Origin: Granulicella sp.
GTDB lineage: Bacteria > Acidobacteriota > Terriglobia > Terriglobales > Acidobacteriaceae
Direction: 5' to 3'
Assembly (NCBI GenBank): GCA_003133205.1
Contig: PKWK01000155.1
Coordinates: 1-22,687, forward strand
Length of the DNA stretch: 22,687 bases
The position numbers and the translations under genes were made by a program. Positions within the stretch are counted from its first letter, which is position 1; the number at the start of each line of letters is the position of its first letter. Below are positions 5,967 to 13,964 of the stretch, in pieces. The notes beneath the pieces are model-generated. The model was not told where the DNA came from and made no database searches. It worked only from the letters and a program-made list of their open reading frames with translations.

Positions 5967-6845
5967 TCAGGTGCGGGGATCGGGGGCTAGCTCGGGTGCC
6001 CATTGCACATGGCTGGCTTGCGCGATCCCCAACACGATGAGTCCGACGAGGGCGCTTGCGGCTGCGGCTACCTGGGCGTTGCTCATGGTGCCGTGGAAGT
6101 AGAGCTTGGGGTTGACGCGGACAAACTCGACGAGAAAGCGGCCGATCCCGGAGAGCACGAGGTAGAGGCCGGTCAGCCAGCCCACTGGGCGGGAGTGCTT
6201 GCCCAACTGCCAGAGAATCCAGAAGACGACGAGCGAGAAGAGCAGTTCGTAGATGGGCGTGGGCTGAACAAGGGCGGTCGGCGGGTTTGGCGGGACGAGC
6301 GCATTCTTCGCCATGTGAACGCCCCACGGCAGCGTGGTGTTGATGCCGTAGTCGCCATCGCCCGCGAGCAGACAGCCGATGCGGCCGACTCCGTAGCCGA
6401 TGGCCGCGGCCGGGGCGGCGAGATCGAGCATGCGGATTGCTCCGACACGGGCGCCCAGCGTACCCTTCAGCGGCCCCTTGAAGCGCGCGCTGTGGCCCTG
6501 GCTCATGAGTATGAGAATGCCGATCAACATCCCACCGAACCAGGCGAAGCCGTCGCGGAACCAGCCCAGGAAGCCCATGACGACGTCCATGGGATGATGC
6601 CATCCTGGCCGGGCGATGATGTGCAGCGCAAACGTCAGCTCGGGCACGTTCTGCAACTCGTGCCACACCTTGGCGCCGATGACTCCTGCGACCACTACCA
6701 AGGCGACTACGTTCAGCGCATCCGCGTCGACGCCGTTGCGGACGAAGTTCCTGTGCAGCACGAACGTCCCGGCCACCGCCGCCAGCCACAAGAGCAACCC
6801 GAACATTCCAAGATGGACGGGGCCAATAGTCAGATAGGGATACAT
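5967..6845 (-). CDS. lgt: Prolipoprotein diacylglyceryl transferase
   Basis: Integral inner-membrane enzyme of 292 residues that transfers diacylglycerol from phosphatidylglycerol to the lipobox Cys of prolipoproteins. Support comes from the start M-Y-P-Y-L-T-I-G-P-V-H-L-G-M-F-G, multiple hydrophobic helices, the W-F-G-G-M-L-I-G segment, G-x-G-R-I-G-C-L-L-A-G-D-G-D-Y-G (the Lgt signature in a variant form), P-T-P-I-Y-E and the C-terminal S-G-I-G-R-F-L-V-E-F-V-R. The ATG at 6845 matches usual Lgt N-termini. A GTG at 6854 is possible, but the GTGAGG there works better as ribosome site. The G-D-G-D-Y-G variant suggests it could be a diverged paralogue. The gene is divergent from hpt. Confidence 0.87.
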   Translation of the reverse strand: MYPYLTIGPVHLGMFGLLLWLAAVAGTFVLHRNFVRNGVDADALNVVALVVVAGVIGAKVWHELQNVPELTFALHIIARPGWHHPMDVVMGFLGWFRDGFAWFGGMLIGILILMSQGHSARFKGPLKGTLGARVGAIRMLDLAAPAAAIGYGVGRIGCLLAGDGDYGINTTLPWGVHMAKNALVPPNPPTALVQPTPIYELLFSLVVFWILWQLGKHSRPVGWLTGLYLVLSGIGRFLVEFVRVNPKLYFHGTMSNAQVAAAASALVGLIVLGIAQASHVQWAPELAPDPRT

Positions 6846-6959
6846 AAACCTCACTTCTGCTTAAAGTATATCTTCCGGGACGACTTACCCCGGACTTGTG
6901 GCGGGCTTGTGGATGGGCGCACTCGACCTGTGACCCGCGCATAGGCTAACCTTGTTGCC

Positions 6960-7532
6960 ATGTCGACCAGCGCTCTCGCCTTCCCTCCTGCCTCCCAGAT
7001 GGACATCCTTTTCACTGCAACCGACATCGCCGACCGCGTGGCGGAGATCGGGCGGCAGATTACGGCCGATTACGAAGGCCAGAGTACGGGCCACCCGCTG
7101 GTGCTGATTGGCGTGCTGAAAGGCGCGGCGATCTTCCTCTCGGACCTGGCGCGGGCGATTCAAATCGACAACACGTTCGATTTCGTGGCCGTCTCGAGCT
7201 ATGGACGCGCGCGGGTGTCGTCGGGCGCGGTGAAGCTGATCAAGGACATCGACAACCCAATCGAAGGGCGCCACGTCATCATCGTCGAGGACATTCTCGA
7301 CACGGGGCTGACGCTGAGCTATTTGCGCGGCCTGATGCTGCAGCATAAGCCGGCGTCGCTGAAGATTGCGACCTGCCTGGACAAGCCCGAGCGTCGGCTG
7401 GTGCCGATCGAGGCCGACTATGTTGGCTTCAAGATTCCGAACGAGTTCGTGATCGGCTATGGGATGGATTATGCCGAGGTCTATCGGAATGTGCCGGACA
7501 TACGGCTGTTCCCGAATGAGGCGCCCCAGTAA
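6960..7532 (+). CDS. hpt: Hypoxanthine phosphoribosyltransferase
   Basis: 190-residue cytoplasmic purine-salvage enzyme converting hypoxanthine or guanine plus PRPP to IMP or GMP. The PRPP-binding motif I-I-V-E-D-I-L-D-T-G-L-T-L lies at about residues 107-119. The L-I-G-V-L-K-G-A-A-I-F loop is near 49-59, the flexible V-S-S-Y-G loop near 78-82, and the purine-binding D-Y-V-G-F-K-I-P and F-V-I-G-Y-G-M-D-Y are C-terminal. Length is normal. The ATG at 6960 has no Shine-Dalgarno; a TAnnnT box (6942-6947) lies 12 bases upstream, so a very short leader is possible. It converges with the sugar-binding lipoprotein gene, the stops being 18 bases apart. Confidence 0.95.
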   Translation: MSTSALAFPPASQMDILFTATDIADRVAEIGRQITADYEGQSTGHPLVLIGVLKGAAIFLSDLARAIQIDNTFDFVAVSSYGRARVSSGAVKLIKDIDNPIEGRHVIIVEDILDTGLTLSYLRGLMLQHKPASLKIATCLDKPERRLVPIEADYVGFKIPNEFVIGYGMDYAEVYRNVPDIRLFPNEAPQ

Positions 7533-7550
7533 GGGATTGACTGCATTTGA

Positions 7551-8543
7551 CTAGTGTCCAGTGCCCCCATGGTGATTCAGGATGGCGTCTACGTTGGTCT
7601 TGTCGACCAGCGTTACGCCGGTGTCGATGAACGCGGGGAACGAGGCGTATGGAGCGAGGGCATAGTCCTGCACCAGCGGCTTCGCCGGGTAGTGATACAC
7701 ATCGTCGAGTTCCTTGAGCCCGAGCAACGCCATGGTGTACGGCTTCTGCGAGACGGTTGAGTCGACGGTGCCGTCCTTCACCAGGTTCAACGTGGCTTCG
7801 TCGACATCCATGGCCACGAGCAGGGTTCCGTTAGCGCCTGTGCGTTTGAAGGCTTCGCCGACATCCTTGCCCGATGTGGACTCCAGGCAGACGATCGCAT
7901 CGATCTTGGCTGCACCCGTTCGCGTCAGATATTCCCTGGTCTGATCCATGGCCAGGCCCGAGTCTCCCTTCATGTCGAAGACTTCGACTACCTTGATTCC
8001 CGGGAAGTTTGCAAACACGTCCTTGTAGCCCTTCAGCCGCTCCTCGAGATTCGGCTGGCCGGCGATGGAGAAGAAGATGACGTTGCCCTTGCCATTCAGC
8101 TTCGCGGCGACGCGCGCTCCGCCCAGCCGCCCTGCCTGCAGGTTGTTGGTGCCGATAAAGAACAGACGGTGGCTCGACGGCGCATCGGAGTCAATGGTGA
8201 TGACGGGAATTCCGGCCGCCATTGCCGCATCGATCTCGGGCTGCATCATCTTCTCGTTGGCGACGGAGACGAGGATTCCCGCGGGCTTCAACGCCACCAC
8301 CTGACGAAACTCCTGGACTTCATCCTGCGGATCGAACCCATCCGGCCCGCGCATCTCGGCGGTGACTCCGTACTGGTCCGCGGCCTTGGCGAAGCCCGCT
8401 GCCGCAGACTGCCAGTAGGCATGCTTGATGCTTGTGGCAACCAGGTAGAAGTGCTCGCTCTTGCTGTGACGCGTGCATCCGGCTAACAACGAGAGCACTC
8501 CCATCAAGAGTGCGAAACTAATCTGCTTTCTCAAAGTGATCAT
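7551..8543 (-). CDS. Substrate-binding lipoprotein, RbsB-like (ABC sugar type)
   Basis: 330-residue periplasmic-binding-protein-1 type lipoprotein. The N-terminus has a lipoprotein signal with lipobox L-L-A-G-C at residues 19-23. The mature protein starts with Y-L-V-A-T-S-I-K-H-A-Y-W and shows the fold's hinge and ligand segments, such as V-A-N-E-K, G-I-P-V-I-T-I-D-S-D-A, F-I-G-T-N-N, G-R-L-G-G, D-A-I-V-C-L-E-S-T-S and A-M-D-V-D. The closest general family is the ribose/xylose binders, but the ligand cannot be read from sequence. The ATG at 8543 is favoured by GGAGG seven bases upstream. No permease or ATPase gene adjoins it, so it is an orphan; it may serve a distant transporter or a sensor. 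Confidence 0.87.
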   Translation of the reverse strand: MITLRKQISFALLMGVLSLLAGCTRHSKSEHFYLVATSIKHAYWQSAAAGFAKAADQYGVTAEMRGPDGFDPQDEVQEFRQVVALKPAGILVSVANEKMMQPEIDAAMAAGIPVITIDSDAPSSHRLFFIGTNNLQAGRLGGARVAAKLNGKGNVIFFSIAGQPNLEERLKGYKDVFANFPGIKVVEVFDMKGDSGLAMDQTREYLTRTGAAKIDAIVCLESTSGKDVGEAFKRTGANGTLLVAMDVDEATLNLVKDGTVDSTVSQKPYTMALLGLKELDDVYHYPAKPLVQDYALAPYASFPAFIDTGVTLVDKTNVDAILNHHGGTGH

Positions 8544-8828
8544 CCTCAAACCTCCAGCACAACTGGGCACCTGGTACATCAAACTGCTGCAAAGTCTGGC
8601 AGCAGCGCGGATTGTGCTTCCCGCGCGGGCCAGATATTACTCCAATTGCATCAGATATGGCACTGCATCTTAGCGAATTTAAAACTGCGTTGCGTTCCTG
8701 CCTAATGTGGCCAGGGTGCGAGCAAACTAGTCCGCCTGGCTCGTTATTGACTATGTGGCCCACGATCGCTCCTGCGCGGTGCCCGCGGTCACAGCATCAC
8801 CCCTGAATGGACCGCTGGCGCGCCAAAC
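8544..8828. other. Intergenic region upstream of the sugar-binding lipoprotein gene
   Basis: No gene is supported. The only clear structure is a 7-bp inverted repeat, CTGCTGC (8584-8590) and GCAGCAG (8599-8605), in the probable leader of the lipoprotein gene. I could not place a convincing promoter. Confidence 0.4.
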
Positions 8829-8861
8829 AAAAAAGGGCCGCCCCCGGTGAGGGGAGCGGCC
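8829..8861 (-). terminator. Rho-independent terminator of the TIGR03118 gene
   Basis: Read on the minus strand, GGCCGC and CCCC-type arms (8856-8861 with 8836-8841, and 8851-8854 with 8842-8845, one bulged base) form a GC-rich stem with a 5-base loop. A run of six T (bases 8834-8829) follows. It lies 25 bases beyond the stop at 8886. Confidence 0.8.
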
Positions 8862-8885
8862 AGGCAGGAGGCACCCTTTACAACA

Positions 8886-10610
8886 CTATTGGACCGTTAG
8901 GGCGACGACGGTGTTCTGCGTGATGCTTCCCGAGGTCGCGCTGATAGTCACATTCGATGTGCCGGTTGGCGTGGCGGCCATGCCCGAGGATCCGCAGCCC
9001 ACGATGAGGCCAGCGGAGGCGAGCAGAACAACGAGCACTCCAAGTATCCGAAGGCCGGCGAACTTTTTCCGGCGGCGCAGGGCGAGCAGCGATCCGAAGG
9101 GCAGCAGCATCGCCGGGAGGATGACCAACGAGTGGGGGTTGCCAAGGCCGGCCAACTGCGTTCTCAGGTAGCCGCGGCCGGCCGTGCCGCTTGAGGTTTG
9201 AATGGTGAGGACCTCAGTGGCCGGCGCAGTGGCCGAGACGTTGAGTTGCGGCGAGGCGAAGTTGCACATCGCGCCGGTGGGCAGGCCGGTGCAACTGAAC
9301 GCGACCGTACCCGAGAAGGCGTTGGTTGGCGCGACGCTGATAGTGAGCAGTGCGGACGATCCCACGGTTATTGCGGTCACCGGTGCGGAGGTGCTGAGAT
9401 TGAATGTCGGGGTTGCGGTGGCAGTGGTGGAGTTGGTGATGACGCCGAAGAGTCCGTGCGTCTCTCCGCCAGTGCCGGCGTCAAAGTAAATGGAGTTTGG
9501 GACCGCGGCGGTCGACGTCGACACAAAGATCTCCCAGAGTCCCGGATAGGCGATGGGCTTGCCTGTGCTGTCGGCGACGGTTCCCTGATAGACATAGGGT
9601 GTGCCGTCCGTCGTGGGCTTGTAGGCAGTGATCAGACCGTCACCGAAGTTGCCGACGAGCAGATCGCCGCCGTAAATGCCGAAGCTGGCCGGGGCGATGG
9701 TGACTCCCCAGGGGGCGTTGAGGTTGCCACCCGTTACCGCGCGAGCGACAAAGTTGCCGTTGACATCGAAGACCGAGACGAAGCCGGTGTTGGTGCCGAG
9801 GATCTCCTGATAGGTGGCGGCTCCAGCCGCGAACGGCGGTGTCGTGCGCTTCATGTAGGTGACGAAGACCTGGGTGCCGATGCTCTTGATTGCGTAGGGC
9901 GCGTAGCCGGTGGGGATGTTCGGATCGGTGAACGAGCCTGCCAGCGTCGCGGGCTGGAAGCTGGTGTTGTAGATCTCGACCTTGGCGCCAAGGCCGAAGT
10001 TGGGGACCAGCAGGAAGGTGCCGGTGGTGTTGGTGACGAGCGCCATGTCGGTGTAGACGGCGCTGCTCGAGTTGTTGTTGACCTGGATGAGGGCGTGATT
10101 GCCCGTGGCCGACGTCGCTCCATTCCAGCCGGAGATAGTGCCATCCAGCGTGGCGAAGAGGAAGGAGGCCTTGGAACCGTTCGAGAGGATGAAGCCGGTC
10201 GTAGTGTTCTGGACTGTGCCTGTGGGCTGGCCGGTCCCTGTGCCGCTGGCGGGGGGAACGACCGCCTTGAACGAGCCGAGTACTCCGAGGACGGAGCTGA
10301 GGTAGCTAAAGCCAGTAACGTTGGTATTGATCCACAGCGTGTTGCCACCGGAGATGCCCCACGGATCGATGAAGCCCGCGTTAATGGTGGGAGTCGCTCC
10401 AGTTATGGCGACGTCTGAGATGATCGGGGTCACCTGGTAGGTGCCCGCGGTTTGCGCCGTTGCCAGACCGCACGCCGCGGTTGCCGCCACAAGCAAAGTT
10501 GCAATCGACAGGCGCAACTTTTTGCATCGCCGGGGGAGGGCGCGGTAGCCGTGGGTGAATGGGTAGTGGTTGGTTTCAGCCACATGCGTATGCGTCGCCG
10601 ACTGCTGCAT
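8886..10610 (-). CDS. TIGR03118 family exported protein with Ig-like and C-terminal membrane segments
   Basis: 574-residue exported protein. A basic stretch and hydrophobic core at about residues 28-53 form a signal peptide, ending A-T-A-Q after a rather long N-terminus. Residues about 55-390 match TIGR03118: N-A-G-F-I-D-P-W-G-I, P-T-G-T-V-Q-N-T, D-G-T-I-S-G-W-N, and N-A-P-W-G-V-T-I-A-P-x-x-F-G. This is a beta-propeller-like family of unknown function. An Ig-like region follows (F-S-G-T-V-A-F-S-C-T-G-L-P-T-G-A). Then come two hydrophobic helices separated by A-L-R-R-R-K-K-F, then V-G-C-G-S-S-G, and a final strand T-S-N-V-T-I-S-A-T-S-G-S. The ATG at 10610 follows a GAGG at 5-6 bases. A terminator lies 25 bases downstream. 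Confidence 0.88.
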   Translation of the reverse strand: MQQSATHTHVAETNHYPFTHGYRALPRRCKKLRLSIATLLVAATAACGLATAQTAGTYQVTPIISDVAITGATPTINAGFIDPWGISGGNTLWINTNVTGFSYLSSVLGVLGSFKAVVPPASGTGTGQPTGTVQNTTTGFILSNGSKASFLFATLDGTISGWNGATSATGNHALIQVNNNSSSAVYTDMALVTNTTGTFLLVPNFGLGAKVEIYNTSFQPATLAGSFTDPNIPTGYAPYAIKSIGTQVFVTYMKRTTPPFAAGAATYQEILGTNTGFVSVFDVNGNFVARAVTGGNLNAPWGVTIAPASFGIYGGDLLVGNFGDGLITAYKPTTDGTPYVYQGTVADSTGKPIAYPGLWEIFVSTSTAAVPNSIYFDAGTGGETHGLFGVITNSTTATATPTFNLSTSAPVTAITVGSSALLTISVAPTNAFSGTVAFSCTGLPTGAMCNFASPQLNVSATAPATEVLTIQTSSGTAGRGYLRTQLAGLGNPHSLVILPAMLLPFGSLLALRRRKKFAGLRILGVLVVLLASAGLIVGCGSSGMAATPTGTSNVTISATSGSITQNTVVALTVQ

Positions 10611-10627
10611 ATTGACCTCGCTCTGCT

Positions 10628-10649
10628 GCTTTTGTTTCGAGACAAAAGC
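10628..10649 (-). promoter_or_regulatory. Leader hairpin upstream of the TIGR03118 gene
   Basis: On the minus strand GCTTTTGT and ACAAAAGC form a perfect 8-bp stem around CTCGAA. The structure ends 17 bases before the ATG at 10610, just ahead of the ribosome site. It could modulate translation or mRNA stability. It does not match a riboswitch I know. Confidence 0.45.
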
Positions 10650-10929
10650 CTCTGCCGGTGGGGAGAATCGGCCGGCAAGATGGAGAGTAGGCCGTTGACG
10701 CTGGCGAAGTGTCAGTGGACTGTCTGTGATTTGTCATCCCATAATCAAATGCTTGTCACGCGGCAGACTTGAACAATTTTGCGATGGGGGCAACCTGAAT
10801 ATTCGAAGATGCATCGCGCGGCGGTATTGTGTCCTACCAGACATGGCGGCGGTCACGTTGAGCCAATCGCAACCAGCCTATGATAGAAAGTAGCGGGCCG
10901 CACTTGGCCCAGCAGGAGCAATACGACCC
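10650..10929. other. Divergent intergenic region between the TIGR03118 gene and deoC
   Basis: No gene is visible. A TATGAT box (10879-10884) upstream of deoC could be a -10, but the nearest -35-like TTGAGC (10858-10863) is only 15 bases away, so the promoter call is weak. A GGAG lies 11 bases before the deoC ATG. Confidence 0.35.
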
Positions 10930-11709
10930 ATGAACACGCCTACACTCTCCATTGCCGAATCTGTGCCGTTCGACGCAAACGCCTTTGCCTCTCACACGCT
11001 CTCATCTGCCGCCACGCTGGCGGCCGTGCTCGACCACACACTGCTGAAGCCCGACGCCACACGCGCCCAGGTGATCCGGTTGTGCCACGAGGCGGCGGAA
11101 CACCGCTTTGCATGCGCCATGATCAACCCAACCTGGGTGAGTGTCGCGGCCGAGACGCTGGCCGGCACTGGAGTTCCGGTGGGCGTCGTCATCGGCTTCC
11201 CGCTGGGCGCCACGCTGTCAGCATCCAAGCGCGACGAGGCCGCTCGCGTGATCAAACTCGGCGCGCACGACGTGGATATGGTGCTGAATATCGGGCTGCT
11301 GAAGTCCGGCACCAAGGAAGACTACGAGTTGGTCAAACAGGACATTCGCGGCGTGGTCGAGGTTGCACATGGCGCCGGAGCAATCGTGAAGGTAATTCTG
11401 GAGACGTGCCTGCTGACGTTTGAGGAGAAGCATCGCGCTTCGGAGCTGGCGCTTGCTGCGGGCGCGGACTTCATCAAGACGTCGACCGGATTCTCGTCGG
11501 GCGGCGCGACCGTCGACGACATCACGCTGATGCGCGGCGTCGTTGGGACGCGCGCGGGCGTGAAGGCTTCGGGCGGGATACGCTCGCTGGCTGATGCGTC
11601 TGCGATGCTGCACGCAGGGGCTACGCGCATTGGGGCTAGCGCGAGCGTGAAGATCCTGGCGGAGTTGGCTGGGCACGGGGCCGCACCGGGTACTGCGAAC
11701 GGCCACTGA
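10930..11709 (+). CDS. deoC: Deoxyribose-phosphate aldolase
   Basis: 259-residue class I aldolase that splits 2-deoxyribose 5-phosphate into glyceraldehyde 3-phosphate and acetaldehyde during deoxynucleoside catabolism. The Schiff-base Lys is in F-I-K-T-S-T-G-F (Lys about 183). The second active-site Lys is in G-V-K-A-S-G-G-I-R (about 212), and the acidic residue in D-V-D-M-V-L-N-I-G (about 116). An N-terminal extension of about 30 residues precedes the usual L-D-H-T-L-L-K-P start and accounts for the length above the usual 220. The gene stands alone, with no phosphorylase or phosphopentomutase gene nearby. A strong hairpin follows its stop. Confidence 0.95.
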   Translation: MNTPTLSIAESVPFDANAFASHTLSSAATLAAVLDHTLLKPDATRAQVIRLCHEAAEHRFACAMINPTWVSVAAETLAGTGVPVGVVIGFPLGATLSASKRDEAARVIKLGAHDVDMVLNIGLLKSGTKEDYELVKQDIRGVVEVAHGAGAIVKVILETCLLTFEEKHRASELALAAGADFIKTSTGFSSGGATVDDITLMRGVVGTRAGVKASGGIRSLADASAMLHAGATRIGASASVKILAELAGHGAAPGTANGH

Positions 11710-11718
11710 GCTGGCGTT

Positions 11719-11853
11719 CTAATACGGCTTCAGGGTGCCACCACCCTGAAGCTTATACGTCAGGCCGCCGAGTTGGGGATTGGACGCATTCGAGTAACTG
11801 ATGCTCTGCCCGTTTCCCGTAACATAATACGCCCGCCCTATGGGGCGACCCTG
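11719..11853 (-). pseudogene. Probable C-terminal coding remnant between deoC and the phosphatase gene
   Basis: One minus-strand frame reads as a 44-residue protein-like tail without start codon. It includes A-Y-Y-V-T-G-N-G-Q-S-I-S-Y-S-N-A-S-N-P and L-G-G-L-T-Y-K-L-Q-G-G-G-T-L-K-P-Y, ending at TAG (11721-11719). Composition, with many Gly, Ser, Tyr and Asn, resembles the end of a secreted beta-rich protein rather than random sequence. There is no ATG. Upstream the frame runs into the phosphatase coding region, so it is likely a truncated relic. I do not recognise the family. Confidence 0.35.
11727..11752. terminator. Perfect 11-bp inverted repeat after deoC
   Basis: GCTTCAGGGTG (11727-11737) and CACCCTGAAGC (11742-11752) form a perfect stem with a CCAC loop, 17 bases after the deoC stop. 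The 3' tail is only TTAT, so termination may be weak. It lies inside the minus-strand coding remnant, so its symmetry could also be incidental to that frame. Confidence 0.5.
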
Positions 11854-11854
11854 C

Positions 11855-13822
11855 TCACAGCACGCGGAGGACGACCAGCGTTTCGTCGTCGAAGTGGGCG
11901 GTGCCGGCCTGGAATGCGCCTACTGCGGCTAGGATGGCGTCGACGGTGGTTTGCGCGGAGTTGCAGGCTGACGGGTGCTCACGCAGCACCGCGGTCAGTC
12001 GCTCGGTGCCGAACATTTCGCCTTGCGCGTTCTCCGCGTCGACAATGCCGTCGGAGAAGAAGACCAGCACATCGCCGGGCTTCGTTGCGATTGTGAGTTC
12101 CTCGTACCGCGCGTCGGGAAACAGGCCAAGGGGGAAGCCCTCTGTCTGGATGGTGCTCACGTTGAAGCCGCCGGGGCCGCATGGGCCGCCGGCCGGATCT
12201 GCAGGCTTCTGCTGGGAGTTTCCTGCATTCGTACCTGAATTAGTAACATAAAGCGGCTGCACCGAGCCTGCATTTGCCAACTGCAGGGTTCGCTTCTCGT
12301 CGTTCCATACCGCCATCAGCATGGTGACGTACTGCGAGTCGAGTTTGCGCTCCTGCAACTGGTTGTTCAGTTCGGCGAGCAGGTCCGCGGGAGGCAGGTG
12401 GCGCGCGGCAAGCGAGCGCAGGATTCCGGAGACCAGCGCTGCATACAGCGCCGCTGGAGCAGCCTTGCCGGAGACGTCGCCCAGCACGATGGCGATGCGC
12501 TTGCGCTGCGACGTTTTGTAGAGCGCGTTGCCCGCCGCTCCATAGTCGATGAAGTCGTAGATATCGCCACCGATGGAACGCGCGGGCAGGAACGCTGCGG
12601 CAATCTCCGCGTGGCGCGGCTGCGGAGGCGCACTGGGCAGCAGGCGAAGCTGGACCTCGCGCGCCATTGCGAGGTCGCGCTCCAGCCGCTGCTCCTCTTC
12701 GTGGATGCGCTGATACAGACGCGCGTTGGCAATCGAGATCGCAACTTGCGCGGCGAGCGTGGACAATGTGGTCTGATGGTCCTCGTTGTAGTAGTTCACG
12801 CGCGTGTGTTCGAGATCGATGACGCCGATGACCTTGCCCTTGTAGATCAGCGGCACGGATAGTTCGGAGCGCACCTCGGGGTTGGCGACGATGTAGCGCG
12901 GGTCCTTGCGCACGTCGGGCACAAGAATCGGCGTCCTCTGGAGTGCGGCGTGGCCGATGATGCCTTCGCCGAGGGTTACGTTGTGCTCGCGCTTGATGCG
13001 TTCGCCGAAGCGTGAGCTGAAGCGGTGCTCGAAACGCTCGGTGCGATCGCTCCACAACAGGATGGTGAACATCTGGAAGTCGATGACGCGTTTCAGTAGT
13101 TGGCCGATGCGTTCGAGCAGGTCGTCGAGATCGAGGATGCTGGTGAACTCGCGCGAGATTTCGTTGAGGACCGTAAGGGTCTGCGCCTGGCGCGAGACGC
13201 GGGTGTAGAGGCGCGCGTTCTCCACCGCAATCGCCATGCGCGAGGCGGTCAGCTCCAGCAGCCTCTGGTGCTCGGCGGTGAAGAACGCGGGATGTTCGGA
13301 TTGCAGGTCGATCACGCCGATGACGCGATTTTTGACGATCAACGGCACGGCGAGTTCCGACATCACGTTCGGGTTCGCGACGATGTAGTTCTCCACCTTG
13401 CTCACATCTTCGACCAGGATGGACGCCCGCTGGCTAGCAGCCTGGCCCACAATGCCACGGCCGGGCTTGATGCGCATCCGTTCGACCTCCGGCGTGTGTC
13501 CGGTCTGAAAGCGCATGCGCAGATCGCCGGTGCGATCGTTCACCAGCAGGATCGCGAAGATGCGGTAGTCGATGACCGCGCGCACCAGGTCGGCCACGCG
13601 ATGCATCAGGGTGTTCAGGTCGAGCGTGGTGTTCAACGCGTCGGCAAGCCGCATCAGGAAGTCGAGTTGCAGCGGCTCGAGGCGGATGTTTGGCGTAGTT
13701 GAGGAGAGATTCGACGGCAACGCCGACGCGGGTTCGGGCACACTCAGCAACTCGGCCTGCGCCGGGCGGTAGTCGCCCTCGAAGGTCTCTGCGGGTGGGT
13801 CGGATTTGCGGGCGGCGCGCAT
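11855..13822 (-). CDS. GAF-GAF-PP2C (SpoIIE/RsbU-type) serine phosphatase
   Basis: 655-residue soluble signalling phosphatase. A polar N-terminus of about 50 residues is followed by two GAF sensor domains (about 58-205 and 225-370). They share the repeats V-I-D-Y/F-x-x-F, G-I-V/I-G-x-A-A, Y-I-V-A-N-P and V-I-G-V-I-D-L. A coiled linker follows (E-E-E-Q-R-L-E-R-D-L-A-M-A-R-E-V-Q), then the PP2C-type domain (about 395-655). Metal-binding motifs are present: G-G-D-I-Y-D-F (about 418), L-G-D-V-S-G-K (about 447), F-F-S-D-G-I-V-D-A and a terminal D-D-E-T-L-V-V. Family members dephosphorylate anti-sigma-factor antagonists. No RsbV or RsbW gene is adjacent, so the partner is elsewhere. The GAF ligand is unknown. 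The ATG at 13822 has no clear ribosome site. Confidence 0.93.
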   Translation of the reverse strand: MRAARKSDPPAETFEGDYRPAQAELLSVPEPASALPSNLSSTTPNIRLEPLQLDFLMRLADALNTTLDLNTLMHRVADLVRAVIDYRIFAILLVNDRTGDLRMRFQTGHTPEVERMRIKPGRGIVGQAASQRASILVEDVSKVENYIVANPNVMSELAVPLIVKNRVIGVIDLQSEHPAFFTAEHQRLLELTASRMAIAVENARLYTRVSRQAQTLTVLNEISREFTSILDLDDLLERIGQLLKRVIDFQMFTILLWSDRTERFEHRFSSRFGERIKREHNVTLGEGIIGHAALQRTPILVPDVRKDPRYIVANPEVRSELSVPLIYKGKVIGVIDLEHTRVNYYNEDHQTTLSTLAAQVAISIANARLYQRIHEEEQRLERDLAMAREVQLRLLPSAPPQPRHAEIAAAFLPARSIGGDIYDFIDYGAAGNALYKTSQRKRIAIVLGDVSGKAAPAALYAALVSGILRSLAARHLPPADLLAELNNQLQERKLDSQYVTMLMAVWNDEKRTLQLANAGSVQPLYVTNSGTNAGNSQQKPADPAGGPCGPGGFNVSTIQTEGFPLGLFPDARYEELTIATKPGDVLVFFSDGIVDAENAQGEMFGTERLTAVLREHPSACNSAQTTVDAILAAVGAFQAGTAHFDDETLVVLRVL

Positions 13823-13951
13823 GGAGATAGCTTGATTTTACGCGTCTATCCGCTGTGGAACGTTCACGCACAACAGGGCGTTGCCGGGGACCGAATCATT
13901 CCGTACGGAACCTTTGCGCGGTGTGCCTTTCCCATCGCCGCGGGTTCCGTC

Positions 13952-13957
13952 TATGAT
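13952..13957 (+). promoter_or_regulatory. Possible -10 box of a leaderless fucosidase transcript
   Basis: TATGAT ends 7 bases before the ATG at 13965, a spacing that would put transcription start at the start codon. The -35 region is poor (TTTCCC, 17 bases upstream), so this is tentative. Confidence 0.3.
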
Positions 13958-13964
13958 GGCGGGC

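Noticed and set aside
9198..10418. 406-residue plus-strand frame antisense to the TIGR03118 gene
   Set aside because: Gly/Glu/Arg-rich shadow without recognisable motif; the minus strand has signal peptide, family motifs and a terminator.
10730..10740. TTTGTCATCCC as a reverse-strand copy of the GAATGAC hairpin repeat
   Set aside because: Only the GGGATGACAAA end is similar; no hairpin or GATTC start is present.
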